A DNA stretch of 64,000 nt, taken from Oscillospiraceae bacterium. GTDB lineage: Bacteria; Bacillota; Clostridia; Oscillospirales; Acutalibacteraceae. Positions 1-8,250 of this stretch are shown here, piece after piece. Location of the stretch: NCBI GenBank assembly GCA_910574935.1, contig CAJTCU010000001.1, positions 248,001 through 312,000 of the forward strand, given 5' to 3'. The first letter of the stretch is position 1. Each line of letters starts with the position of its first letter. A program made the position numbers and the translations under genes. The notes below the pieces were generated by a model. The model worked only from the letters and a program-made list of their open reading frames with translations. It ran no database searches and was not told the DNA's origin.

Positions 1-299
1 AAAAGATGTTGAACACAATGTAAACTTTGCAGCGCCCAGCGCAAGCGCTGGACCATTAGTCGCGGGGGCGTTCGCTTCGGCTCACTCGCCAGTGGTAACT
101 TTTAGCCGAGCCAGCGCGTTCTTCTGGACGCTTCCGGCGTGACCCTTCTTTATGTCTTTCTTTAGCCAATACGGGCCCCCACCCCTCGGCCCCTGTCCGC
201 GCTGGCTCGGCTAAAAAAATATACACCGGCAAGTGAGCCGGAGCGAACGCCCCCGCAACATTTGGCGCGGCGTCACGTTGCGGACGCTGGGCTGCTGTG
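1..299. repeat. R1 repeat cluster, left copy
   Basis: No gene is visible. Bases 29-137 are almost identical to 1249-1357, with about two mismatches. Bases from about 205 to 285 are an imperfect inverted copy of the same sequence, so the block could fold into a long stem. The motif CCAGCGCAAGCGCTGG is itself palindromic. The 300-1184 gene is bracketed by two copies of this element. This is seen directly; any function is unknown. Confidence 0.8.
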
Positions 300-1184
300 T
301 CAGCGGTAAAGATTCAGCCCCCCCTGCAAAACCTCTACCCTCACATCCTGCCCGCCAGAGGCATACTCTCCGTCCAGGGACCAGGGCATGGGCTCTGCGC
401 AGGTAAACGCGGCCCCCTGGGTATGCACAAAGGTAATCAGTTCCTCATCCACCTTGCCGCCCATAAGGGCCAGCAGAATGCGGTTCAGCTCATGAATATT
501 CTTGGGGGTCTTGACCAGGCTTAGTTCAAACATCCCGTCCGTGGGGTTCACCTGGGCTGGGTCCAGCTTAATCACGCCCCCTAAAGAGGTGGAGTTGCTG
601 ACCGAGCCAAACAGGTAGTTCCCCTGGTACACGCCCCCCTCGGCGGTCTCCACCCGCACCGGGTAAGACTGTAAGGCGGGCAGCTCCTTAATGCCCTCAA
701 TCACATAGGCCAAGTGCCCAAGGGAGTTCTTCAGGCTTTGGGTAGTGGTGTAAGAGGTCTGGGTAAAGGCCCCAAAGGAGGCCACATAGATAAAGTGGCG
801 GCCGCAAAACCGGCCCACGTCAATGGGGGCGGGCTCCCCCCGGGCAATAAGCTCCGCGGCCATAGGGGGCTCTTTGGGCAGGCCCAAAAAGTTGGCGAAG
901 TCGTTCGTGGTTCCAGCGGGGATATAGCCCAGGGGAATGGGGCACTGCCGGCTAAGCAGCTGGTCCGCAGCGGCGCTAAGGGTGCCGTCGCCCCCGCAGC
1001 AGACAATAGCCCCCGGGCCCTGGGCCACAGCCCGCTCCAGGGCCCGGGCGGCGTGTCCGGCGGTAAAGGTGAGTTCCACCACAGGCTGGTGGCCCGCCTG
1101 CTGAAAGGCCTGGAAGATACCCTCGGCCTCCCGCAAAACCGTCTGTTTTCCAGCGCTGGCGTTAATGAGAATGCTTACGTTCAT
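300..1184 (-). CDS. YegS/BmrU-type lipid (diacylglycerol-like) kinase
   Basis: A 294-residue protein of the diacylglycerol kinase catalytic family. It carries the nucleotide-binding GGDGT motif at residues 64-68 and the following GTTNDFA motif at 91-97, both diagnostic for the YegS/Rv2252/BmrU branch, and its length is normal for that branch. Members phosphorylate a membrane lipid such as diacylglycerol or phosphatidylglycerol at the cytoplasmic face. The start has a clear AAGGAG site and a candidate promoter upstream. It is a single-gene unit, flanked on both sides by the R1 repeat, with no functional partner beside it. The exact lipid substrate cannot be read from sequence. Confidence 0.9.
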   Translation of the reverse strand: MNVSILINASAGKQTVLREAEGIFQAFQQAGHQPVVELTFTAGHAARALERAVAQGPGAIVCCGGDGTLSAAADQLLSRQCPIPLGYIPAGTTNDFANFLGLPKEPPMAAELIARGEPAPIDVGRFCGRHFIYVASFGAFTQTSYTTTQSLKNSLGHLAYVIEGIKELPALQSYPVRVETAEGGVYQGNYLFGSVSNSTSLGGVIKLDPAQVNPTDGMFELSLVKTPKNIHELNRILLALMGGKVDEELITFVHTQGAAFTCAEPMPWSLDGEYASGGQDVRVEVLQGGLNLYR

Positions 1185-1219
1185 GGGGTTCTCCTTTTTG
1201 GCAAGTTGACAATATCTTT

Positions 1220-1248
1220 ATTATAAACCATTTCTTTCCCCTTATCAT
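1220..1248 (-). promoter_or_regulatory. Candidate sigma-A promoter for the lipid kinase
   Basis: On the minus strand, ATGATA (1248-1243) and a perfect TATAAT (1225-1220) are separated by 17 bases, about 35 bases ahead of the start codon. The -35 is weak (4 of 6), the -10 perfect. Confidence 0.5.
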
Positions 1249-2075
1249 GCAGCGCCCAGCGCAAGCGCTGGACCATTAGTCGCGGGGGCGTTCGCTTCGG
1301 CTCACTCGCCAGTGGTAACTTTTAGCCGAGCCAGCGCGTTCCTCTGGATGCTTCCGGGCAGCGCAAGCGCTGCATCCACTTCGCGGAATCGGGCAAAGCT
1401 GCGCCCTCGCCAGTGCGAACCATCAGCATAGCCAGCGCGTTCCTCTGGGCGCTTCCGGGCAGCGCAAGCGCTGCATCCACTTCGCGGAATCGGGCAAAGC
1501 TGCGCCCTCGCCAGTGCGAACCATCAGCATAGCCAGCGCGTTCCTCTGGGCGCTTCCGGCACGGCACCGTCTCTGTGTTTTTCTTTTAGCTAATACGGGC
1601 CCCACCCCTTCGGCCCCAGCCAACCCTGTCCGCGCTGGCTTAGCCAAAAGTTATCAGCGGCAAGTGAGCCCAAGCGAACGCCCCCGCGACTAACGGTCCA
1701 GCGCTTGCGCTGGTGTGTTGCGCGTTGCGGTGTGTTACGGCTTCTACCTATAGTTATAACAATATACACTTTGTACATGACTTTATAAAACACCGTAACA
1801 CAACACAACACATAACACATCAGCAGCGTGACGCTGCACCCACTTCGCGGAATCGGGCAAAGCTGCGCCCTCGCCAGTGTAAACCGCCAGCTTAGCCAAC
1901 GCGGACAGAGGCCACACACCGCCGGAAGCCCCCAGAGAAACGCGCTGGCTGGGCCAGAAGATACCACCGGCAAGTGAGCCCAAGCGAACGCCCCCGCGGC
2001 TAATGGTCCAGCGCTTGCGCTGGCGAACGCCTCCGCGACTAACGATGCAACGCTTGCGTTGCTTGCGCTGGATGC
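1249..2075. repeat. R1 repeat cluster with 101-bp tandem repeats
   Basis: The roughly 855 bases between the lipid kinase start and the HEPN-CBS stop hold no credible gene. Bases 1249-1357 repeat 29-137. A 101-base unit is tandemly repeated from 1351 and 1452 (phase marks at 1351, 1452 and 1553). Inverted versions occur near 1633-1705 and 1945-2035, and a diverged direct copy near 1830-1910. Open frames through the block come from the repeat composition. The right end runs into the 3' end of the next gene. Confidence 0.8.
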
Positions 2076-2773
2076 ATGACGTCCCAGGGGGTTAGCATCC
2101 CCAGAAGAGGCTGGTCTGTGCGGCCGTCTTGGGTGATGAAAATCACGGAGACCCGCTTGTTCCTGGCGCGCACCTGCTCGAACCGCTCCCGCACGGCAAG
2201 GTATGTGGCATTCTCTGGGACAAACTCGTAGTTCTCAATGTGCTCCTCCACCGCCAGGTAGCCCCGCATGTCCCGGATGGTGGTCTCCGGCGTCAGGCCC
2301 CGGCCCCCGTTTCGCAGCACATAGCGGAACACGGACCCCACGCTGAACACCCCGGTAAAGGTTCCGTCCCGCATAACAGGAATATGGGAGTAGCCGTTCT
2401 TCTCCATCACGTCCATCACCCGCAGCACCTTTTGCTCTGGCGTGGCCCGCATCACCCGTTCTCCCCGGGTGGCGTATTCCAGGGCCAAAGGCGGCCGCCG
2501 CACAAAATGAAGCACCTCTTCCAGGGCGTCCACCACGGGCTGAGAGGGCACCACCACCGGCTCGCCCTGCATATTGGCGCTGTGGGCCATCAGGTTTCGA
2601 ATGTGCCGGCAAATATCCAGCTTTTCACGCACCGGGGCGCTTTCGTAATCCTTGATAAACTCAAACACCGCGCTGGAATAGTGCCGCCGGGCATGGCGGT
2701 ACTTTTCCTCTAAAACATCCTCAATCTGCTTATATAGGTCTAAAAAAAGATCGGCCCGCTGGTATCCTTCCAT
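2039..2773 (-). CDS. HEPN-like plus CBS-pair domain protein
   Basis: A 244-residue protein. The start at 2773 is chosen for its AGGAG site 8 bases upstream; the frame stays open further upstream but only across rnmV. The C-terminal half (about residues 95-235) looks like a CBS pair, the kind of domain that senses adenosyl ligands; phrases such as GYSHIPVMRDG and GVFSVGSVFRY are typical. The N-terminal helical part carries RNLMAH at residues 59-64, an RX4H motif like that of HEPN ribonuclease or nucleic-acid-binding domains. It follows rnmV by 5 bases, so it is probably co-transcribed with holA-rnmV. The last ten or so residues (PAQATQALHR) are encoded by the R1 repeat. The CBS assignment is firm, HEPN is inferred, the cellular role unknown. 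Confidence 0.8.
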   Translation of the reverse strand: MEGYQRADLFLDLYKQIEDVLEEKYRHARRHYSSAVFEFIKDYESAPVREKLDICRHIRNLMAHSANMQGEPVVVPSQPVVDALEEVLHFVRRPPLALEYATRGERVMRATPEQKVLRVMDVMEKNGYSHIPVMRDGTFTGVFSVGSVFRYVLRNGGRGLTPETTIRDMRGYLAVEEHIENYEFVPENATYLAVRERFEQVRARNKRVSVIFITQDGRTDQPLLGMLTPWDVMHPAQATQALHR

Positions 2774-2778
2774 GACTC

Positions 2779-3381
2779 TCAACTCCTGTCTGTTGGTATG
2801 TGGTTTTTTAGCTGGGTCAGGGCCTCTTCCCGGTTGTACAGGGCGTTCAGTGCCTGCAAAAGCCCGTTGGCGGAAAGCCGCTCTGGCAGGCCCAGGGCCT
2901 TTTGCACCCTCTGGCGCAGGCTGGCGCTTTCCGGTCCGCCGCTTAAGCCCAGGTCCCACAGGTCCGCTTTGGTCAGGGCCGGGGCGCGGGCTTCTTGGCC
3001 CCCCTGGTCCACCGTGGCCCCGGCCCGCAGCAGGCAGTCCCTTAGCAGGGCTGGGTCCATGCCCTCCACCCCCAGCTTGCCCTCTTTCGAGGGCCGGGCT
3101 TTCCGGCGCTCCTTGCCAAAAATATCCGGAATATAGGCGTGCTTCACCTGCCCGGGGGGCAAGCACTGGCTTAGCCTGCGGCGGATGACAAAGCCCGCGC
3201 CGTCGCTGTCTGTAAAAATAATAACCCCCACCGTGGCCGCCAGACGGCGGATGAGGGCCATTTTTTCCCCATCGCGGAAAATCCCAAAGCCGCCGGTCTC
3301 CACAATGGTCCCTTCTACTAGGCCCGAAAGCTTCGCCTTGTCGCAGCGGCCCTCTACAATAATGGCCTCTTTCACCCTCAT
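2779..3381 (-). CDS. rnmV: Ribonuclease M5 (TOPRIM)
   Basis: A 200-residue TOPRIM protein of the RNase M5 type, which matures the 5S rRNA precursor in Firmicutes. The N-terminal IIVEGRCDK supplies the TOPRIM glutamate (E10), FTDSDGAG the DxD pair, and the KLGVEGM segment matches the conserved region after the TOPRIM core. The C-terminal part resembles the DUF4093 extension. The start codon overlaps the holA stop (ATGA), which implies translational coupling, and the HEPN-CBS gene follows at 5 bases. The neighbourhood with other information-processing genes fits. A general TOPRIM nuclease of the same family is the alternative. Confidence 0.85.
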   Translation of the reverse strand: MRVKEAIIVEGRCDKAKLSGLVEGTIVETGGFGIFRDGEKMALIRRLAATVGVIIFTDSDGAGFVIRRRLSQCLPPGQVKHAYIPDIFGKERRKARPSKEGKLGVEGMDPALLRDCLLRAGATVDQGGQEARAPALTKADLWDLGLSGGPESASLRQRVQKALGLPERLSANGLLQALNALYNREEALTQLKNHIPTDRS

Positions 3382-4436
3382 GTCCTCCGCCCTCCTTCCG
3401 TGACCAGCAGCAGCCGGGCCACCAGGGTTTCCAGCACCAGCCGGGGCTCCAGCCGGGAGCCCTTTAGGGCCAGGTCGGCCTCCAGCAGCAGGTCCAGGCA
3501 GCGCTTTATCTGGGCTGTGGTCATTTTCTTTGCCCAGCGCTCCCCGCTGCGCAGCCGGAACTGCCGGTTTTTATAGTCTCCATACTCCGCCGGGGCGGCG
3601 CTGGTCAGGCCGCTTTCCAGGGCGGCCCGCACCCGGTACATGTCCACATAGGTGGAGGCCATGGCCCCCAGCACGGCAATGGGGTCCTCATTCTGATAAA
3701 ACAGGGCGTTCAAAAGGCCGTAGGCCCGCTGGTACTCTCCGGCCACCAGGGCGTTCACCATAAGGAACACCGTGGTCTCAGTGCTTTTGGGGGTCAGCTC
3801 TTCCACCATCCGGGGGGTAATCTCCCCCCCGCCGCCGCCCATGGCAAAAGCGCAAAGCTTTTCCAGCTCGGAGAGCAGGACCTTTAGGTCCGGCCCCACA
3901 TACTCCAGCAGCTTTTCCGCGCTGGGCCTGGGCAGGGCGCAGCCCTGTTTTTCCGCTTCCCGGGCCAGCAGACGGCGCAGCTCGCCGGGCTCCCGGTGGG
4001 CAAAGGCCAGGGTGCACCCAGCCTGGTTGGCGGTTTGCAGCAGCTTTTTCCACCGGGCGGACTTTTTTTCGCTCCAGTCCAGGGTGGGGTACCACAGCAC
4101 CAGAGAGGTGGTCTCCGGCAGGGCCCCCAGCAGCTCGTACAGCAGGTCCAGCTGGGCCTGGGGCTTTTCGTCCAGGTTCCAGTCCGAAACGGCCACGCAC
4201 TTGCGCTCTGCCATAAAGGGCAGGGCCAGCACCGCGTCTGCAATATTTTCCATCGCTGCCTCCGCGGAAAACTCGTTGCAGTTAAACTCAGGGAAATCCT
4301 CCCCGCCCAACCGCCGCACCAGCCGCCGGGCCGTGCGGCCCAGCAGGTGCTTTTCCTCTCCCCACAAAAGGTACAGGGGGGCCGGCTGGCCGGCGGAAAA
4401 CTGCTTTTTTAGGTCTTGTTCGGTAATTTCCGGCAT
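3378..4436 (-). CDS. holA: DNA polymerase III subunit delta
   Basis: A 352-residue clamp-loader delta subunit. The start at 4436 gives the family-typical opening, in which a short helix is followed by APLYLLWGEE, equivalent to the PLYLLYGEE hallmark of HolA. A GGGGG-rich ribosome site lies just upstream. The central AAA+-like region and the C-terminal collar domain (from about residue 220, with LMVNALVAGEY and RLEPRLVLETLV) are both present, and the length is normal. It loads the sliding clamp together with the gamma/tau and delta-prime subunits, encoded elsewhere. Its stop overlaps the start of rnmV, so this is the first recognised gene of a three-gene unit. Confidence 0.92.
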   Translation of the reverse strand: MPEITEQDLKKQFSAGQPAPLYLLWGEEKHLLGRTARRLVRRLGGEDFPEFNCNEFSAEAAMENIADAVLALPFMAERKCVAVSDWNLDEKPQAQLDLLYELLGALPETTSLVLWYPTLDWSEKKSARWKKLLQTANQAGCTLAFAHREPGELRRLLAREAEKQGCALPRPSAEKLLEYVGPDLKVLLSELEKLCAFAMGGGGGEITPRMVEELTPKSTETTVFLMVNALVAGEYQRAYGLLNALFYQNEDPIAVLGAMASTYVDMYRVRAALESGLTSAAPAEYGDYKNRQFRLRSGERWAKKMTTAQIKRCLDLLLEADLALKGSRLEPRLVLETLVARLLLVTEGGRRT

Positions 4437-4614
4437 GGCGGATCCCCCTTTCTTTTTGTCATACGGAGTGGCCTTCAGGCGCAAAGGGCGGCGCCCTACG
4501 GCAAGACCTTGGGCTTCTCGCCCAAACCTCGCCAGGAGCTTCGCCCCTGGACCCCACAAGGGGGAACTATCCCCCTTGGCCCCCGTCTCACTGGCGGCCT
4601 CCTCAGCCTCTACT
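4437..4614. repeat. GC-rich hairpin repeat (R3 type)
   Basis: This spacer contains several short inverted repeats built from GGGG/CCCC blocks: GGGCGGCGCCC near 4486, GGGCTTCTCGCCC near 4511, CCAGGAGCTTCGCCCCTGG near 4532 and AAGGGGGAACTATCCCCCTT near 4559. They resemble the hairpins near 5410, 9640, 32250 and 57120. No gene is supported. Confidence 0.6.
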
Positions 4615-5223
4615 CTACGCCACGCCCCAGCTGGCCCCAAAGGACCGGCGGGACAACTGCTCCAGCACTTCCTTGATCTCCTCCGCGGCGTCCTTGTCCT
4701 CCGCGTCCTTCAGCTGCCGGTCTAAAATCTTAAACAGCTCCTCCAAACCGTCGGCCTGGACAAAGGCCCCGCTGGTGAAAAAGCTGTCCCACTGGGGCAT
4801 GTACCGGGCGGACCCCACCGGGACGGCGACCACCATCTTCTCCTTGTCCACCGTCTCCAGGGTAATGGGGCCCATAACGGCCTCCAGCATTTCCTTTTCG
4901 GTCAGAATCCCCATCTCTACCATTGTATCCAGGGCGTCTACTTTTTGGAACAGGCTGAGGCTGCCGGAAAAGTGTTCCTTCAGGTAGGCAATGTTCTCCT
5001 GGGTAGCCCCTTTGGAGCTGGGCAGCTGCCGTGGGGGCTGGGCTGCTTTCCAGTCCTTGTAGTCCCACAAAAGCTGCGCCCCCGGGCTGACACAGTGGCC
5101 GGTTTCCCCTGTAACAGACCGGACCATCTCCGCGAAAGAGGCCTCGTCCATATTCCTGCCGGGGTCTTTTTGATACGTGTTGTAAAGCGCTTCGGTAAGG
5201 TAGCTGTTTCTGGTAATTTGCAT
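4615..5223 (-). CDS. Conserved hypothetical protein
   Basis: A 202-residue soluble protein that I do not recognise. The start at 5223 is chosen because AGGAGA lies 7-8 bases upstream. It has no signal peptide or membrane segment. The C-terminus is acidic and helical, with an EELFKILDRQ/EEIKEVLEQL pattern. It lies upstream of holA on the same strand but is separated from it by an R3 repeat, so co-transcription is uncertain. Codon use matches its neighbours. Confidence 0.7.
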   Translation of the reverse strand: MQITRNSYLTEALYNTYQKDPGRNMDEASFAEMVRSVTGETGHCVSPGAQLLWDYKDWKAAQPPRQLPSSKGATQENIAYLKEHFSGSLSLFQKVDALDTMVEMGILTEKEMLEAVMGPITLETVDKEKMVVAVPVGSARYMPQWDSFFTSGAFVQADGLEELFKILDRQLKDAEDKDAAEEIKEVLEQLSRRSFGASWGVA

Positions 5224-5404
5224 AAAGATTCTCCTTTTCTCTTCTAAGGGCCTGTACCAATAGAAGTTTTCTTGAGGTGCTAAAAGATCCGGGCGCAAAT
5301 CCTATCGGTATAGGTTCTAAAATTAAAGCCAGCGGTTCCCGCCCAGCTTACGGCTTCGTGGCAGGGGCTGGCTGGTACGCCTTAACAAAATTCGGGTTAA
5401 ATGT

Positions 5405-5471
5405 TTTTGAAAGGTCCAGGAAAACTTTTTTCAAAAAATTTTCCTGGCGGGGTTCTTAGGGGCAGGGCCCC
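5405..5471. repeat. R3 hairpin downstream of rnfB
   Basis: Two nested inverted repeats, one around AGGAAAACTTTTTTC/GAAAATTTTCCT-like bases and one around CTTAGGGG and CCCCTAAG, lie directly after the rnfB stop on the transcribed strand. A near-copy of the second hairpin is at 57150-57176. It could act as a terminator for the rnf operon, although no strong T-run follows on the minus strand. Confidence 0.5.
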
Positions 5472-6260
5472 CTAAGCCTCCATATAGATGATCTTCCGGG
5501 GGCAGGCCTCGGCGCATTTGCCGCAGCCGGTGCATTTTTGGGGGTCCACGGCGGCCAGGCCGTTCTGCACCGTAATGGCCCCGAACTCACAGGTCTTTTG
5601 GCATTTCATGCAGCCAATGCAGCCCACTTTGCAGCTTTTCATCGTGTCCTTGCCCTTGTCGCAGCTGGAGCAGCGCACCACGGCCTGGGGCTTGACGGGC
5701 AGCAGCTGAATAAGCCCCTTGGGGCAGGCCTTTACGCACTGGCCGCAGGCCACGCATTTGTCCTGGTCAATGATAGCCACCCCGTTGCACACCTGAATGG
5801 CCCCGTAGCCGCACACAGCGGCGCAGTCCCCAAGACCCAGACAGCCAAACCGGCAGCTGGAGGCCCCCCCGGCCAAAAGAGCCGAGGCCGCGCAGCTTGG
5901 CAGGCCGTCATAGTCCATTTTTTCGGTGGTGTGGTCCGCGCTGCCCGCGCAGCGCACCAGGGCGGCCCTGCGCTCCATCTCCACCGCGCCGGAGCCCAAA
6001 ATCTCCCCGCACTGGGCGGCTACCGCCGCGCCCCCAGGGGAGCACAGCCCGGGCGCGGCCTCGCCTTTTGCCATAGCGGCGGCATAGCCCGAGCAGCCCG
6101 AGTAGCCGCAGGCCCCACAGTTGGCCCCAGGGAGAACGCCCTCCAGGGCCTCGGCTTTTTCGTCCTTGGGCACCGCCATCACAATGCTGGCCACAGCCAG
6201 CACCACACCGGCCAGCAGACCGATGGCGCCCACGATTGCAATGGGAATCAGTATATCCAT
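5472..6260 (-). CDS. rnfB: Rnf complex subunit B (iron-sulfur)
   Basis: A 262-residue ferredoxin-like subunit of the ion-translocating ferredoxin:NAD+ oxidoreductase. Residues 5-30 form the N-terminal membrane anchor. C48, C51, C56 and C73 give the characteristic first [4Fe-4S] site (GANCGACGYSGC). Several further Cys clusters follow, including CVACGQCVKACP and CTGCGKCAEACP. It accepts electrons from reduced ferredoxin and passes them into the complex. It is the last gene of rnfCDGEAB, 49 bases after rnfA, and has an AGGAAT ribosome site. Confidence 0.95.
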   Translation of the reverse strand: MDILIPIAIVGAIGLLAGVVLAVASIVMAVPKDEKAEALEGVLPGANCGACGYSGCSGYAAAMAKGEAAPGLCSPGGAAVAAQCGEILGSGAVEMERRAALVRCAGSADHTTEKMDYDGLPSCAASALLAGGASSCRFGCLGLGDCAAVCGYGAIQVCNGVAIIDQDKCVACGQCVKACPKGLIQLLPVKPQAVVRCSSCDKGKDTMKSCKVGCIGCMKCQKTCEFGAITVQNGLAAVDPQKCTGCGKCAEACPRKIIYMEA

Positions 6261-6309
6261 ATCATTCCTGCTTTCTTTTGTAAAAAATCTAAATGGGCGC
6301 TGCGCTGGC

Positions 6310-6930
6310 TTAGCCTGCCAGCCTGTCTACCACGCCGTTGAAGCCCAGGAAAGACACCGCCACCAGGGACGCCGCCACCAAAGTGATGGGCAGGCCCTGG
6401 AAGGTCTTGGGGATGTCGCAGTCCTCCAGGCGCTCCCGCACCCCGGCGAACAAGATCATGGCCACCAAAAAGCCCACGCCGCTGCCAAAGGCGTTTACCA
6501 GGGACTGCACATAGCCAAAGCTGGGGTCCGCCGCGCCCTTTTCCAGCACCAGCATGGTCACGCCCAGCACGGCGCAGTTGGTGGTAATCAGCGGCAGGTA
6601 GATGCCCAGGCTGCTGTACAGCGGCGGCATGTATTTGTGCAGCACGGTCTCCAGCAGCTGCACTAGGGCCGCGATGACCAGAATGAACACCAAGGTCTGC
6701 AAGTATTCCAGGCCGTTGGGGGCCAGGATGTAGCTGTAAATGGGCCAGGTCACCCCAGTGGCAATGACCATGACCACGGTAACGGCGCAGCTCATACCAA
6801 AGGCGGTGTCCAGCTTTTTGGAAACCCCCAAAAAGGGGCAGATGCCTAAAAATTTATTCAGTACGTAGTTCTCGGTCAAGATAGCGGCCAGGAAGATGGC
6901 CACCAAAGAGCGTATGGTTTGGGCGTCCAT
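6310..6930 (-). CDS. rnfA: Rnf complex subunit A (membrane)
   Basis: A 206-residue integral membrane protein with six predicted hydrophobic segments. It carries the RnfA/NqrE signatures LTENYVLNKFLGICPFLG near the N-terminus and PLITTNCAVLG in the middle, where the conserved cysteines are thought to bind an intramembrane iron-sulfur centre with RnfE. Its start overlaps the rnfE stop by one base and has an AAAGGAGG site. It forms the membrane core of the complex. Confidence 0.95.
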   Translation of the reverse strand: MDAQTIRSLVAIFLAAILTENYVLNKFLGICPFLGVSKKLDTAFGMSCAVTVVMVIATGVTWPIYSYILAPNGLEYLQTLVFILVIAALVQLLETVLHKYMPPLYSSLGIYLPLITTNCAVLGVTMLVLEKGAADPSFGYVQSLVNAFGSGVGFLVAMILFAGVRERLEDCDIPKTFQGLPITLVAASLVAVSFLGFNGVVDRLAG

Positions 6931-7640
6931 CAGTCAGCGGCCTCCTTTCCCTCACGGTTTTCTTTTTCGCCAATTTTGCTACAGCCGGCCGCAAAGGGGC
7001 AGCTGCCGCAGCCCATGCTCTGGGGGGCTTTGCCCTCTTTAGAGAGCTTCCCGGCCAGGGCGATGAGCATGCCGAACACAAAGAAGCCCCCCGGAGGCAG
7101 CAGAAAGATGATGATGGGCTCCATAAAGCCCGAAAGCACCGGCAGGCCAAACACCGTGCCGGCCCCCAGCAGCTCGCGGATGATGCCCATAGCCAGCATA
7201 GCGGCGGTAAAGCCCACCCCCATGCCCAGGCCGTCGATGACAGAGGGCAGCACCTTATTCTTGCTGGCGAACATCTCCGCCCGGCCCAGGATGATGCAGT
7301 TCACCACAATCAGGGGCAAAAACACCCCCAGGGCGGTATCCAGAGCAGGGGAGAACGCTTTGATAAACAGCTGCACAATGGTGACGAACCCGGCGATGAC
7401 GGTGATAAAGGCCGGGATGCGCACCTTATTGGGGATCACACCGCGCAAAAGGGAGATCACCGCGTTGGAGCAGACCAGCACAAAGGTGGTGGCCGCGCCC
7501 ATGCCAATGGCGTTGCTGGCCGCCGTGGTCACCGCCAAAGTGGCGCAGCAGCCCAGCATCAGCCGCAGTACGGGGTTTTCTTTAATAATGCCCTTGGTAA
7601 ATTCCTTCAATAGGCTCTTTTTCTCATCCATATCACGCAT
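6930..7640 (-). CDS. rnfE: Rnf complex subunit E (membrane)
   Basis: A 236-residue multi-spanning membrane protein, homologous to NqrD and paralogous to RnfA. ENPVLRLMLGCCATLAV and LPLIVVNCIILGR are typical. The C-terminal tail adds a Cys-containing stretch (MGCGSCPFAAGC), as seen in clostridial members. Two start codons are possible, 7640 and 7631; an AGGAAGGGG tract touches the first and sits about 11 bases from the second, so the choice is open. It overlaps the end of rnfG by up to eight bases. Confidence 0.93.
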   Translation of the reverse strand: MRDMDEKKSLLKEFTKGIIKENPVLRLMLGCCATLAVTTAASNAIGMGAATTFVLVCSNAVISLLRGVIPNKVRIPAFITVIAGFVTIVQLFIKAFSPALDTALGVFLPLIVVNCIILGRAEMFASKNKVLPSVIDGLGMGVGFTAAMLAMGIIRELLGAGTVFGLPVLSGFMEPIIIFLLPPGGFFVFGMLIALAGKLSKEGKAPQSMGCGSCPFAAGCSKIGEKENREGKEAAD

Positions 7641-8250
7641 CCCCTTCCTGACTTTTAATCACGCAGGGTTTAAAAGACAAAGCCACCTGTTTCCAATCGC
7701 CTTCCGACTGGTAGGCGTTCTGGTACTGCTCTATGGCCTGGTTCACCGCGCCCGTCACCGCCGTGCTGGTGATGGTGGCCCCGGTCATAGCTTGGATTTC
7801 GCCCTCACCCGGGGCCTGGAACTTCACCACTTGAATGCCCCCCGCCAGGTTGGCCACCGGCTGCTGGTACTGCTCCCGGAAGCTCTCCTTCTCGGCGTTG
7901 GCCCCCAGGCCCGGGGTCTCGCTGTGGCTAAGCACAATCACCCCGGTGATGTTTCCGTCCACGCCAATGCCGGTCATCACCTTTACAGTGCCGCCGTAGC
8001 CCTTGCCCTCGGTCTCGAACACATAGCCCACGGCCTCTCCGGCGCTGTCCAGGCCCGCGTAGTGGCCCTCTCTCTCTTCAAAGCTCTCGGCCCCCGGCAG
8101 TGCCACCAGGCGGCTCTCCTCGGCCTTTTTGGCGGCGGCCTGGGCAATTTTATCCTTGGTCAGCAGGTTGGTGCCCGCCAGCGCCGCCGAAACCAGCACG
8201 CAGATGGCAAAGAGGATGGCCGCGGGCTTTAGCACTTCTTTCACATTCAT
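7633..8250 (-). CDS. rnfG: Rnf complex subunit G (covalent FMN)
   Basis: A 205-residue subunit with one N-terminal membrane helix (residues about 9-28) and an extracytoplasmic FMN-binding domain. The flavinylation motif reads MTGATITSTAV, with T159 in the position that receives FMN through a phosphoester bond. It transfers electrons across the outer face of the complex. The start overlaps the rnfD stop (ATGA). The ApbE flavin transferase needed for maturation is not encoded in this window. Confidence 0.94.
   Translation of the reverse strand: MNVKEVLKPAAILFAICVLVSAALAGTNLLTKDKIAQAAAKKAEESRLVALPGAESFEEREGHYAGLDSAGEAVGYVFETEGKGYGGTVKVMTGIGVDGNITGVIVLSHSETPGLGANAEKESFREQYQQPVANLAGGIQVVKFQAPGEGEIQAMTGATITSTAVTGAVNQAIEQYQNAYQSEGDWKQVALSFKPCVIKSQEGDA

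Noticed and set aside
1351-1560. Possible CRISPR array
   Set aside because: The units are 101 bases, contiguous and without unique spacers; no cas genes are present.
1322-1983. Several overlapping open frames on both strands
   Set aside because: They consist of the tandem and inverted R1 repeats, share the same peptide phrases in different frames and have no ribosome sites.
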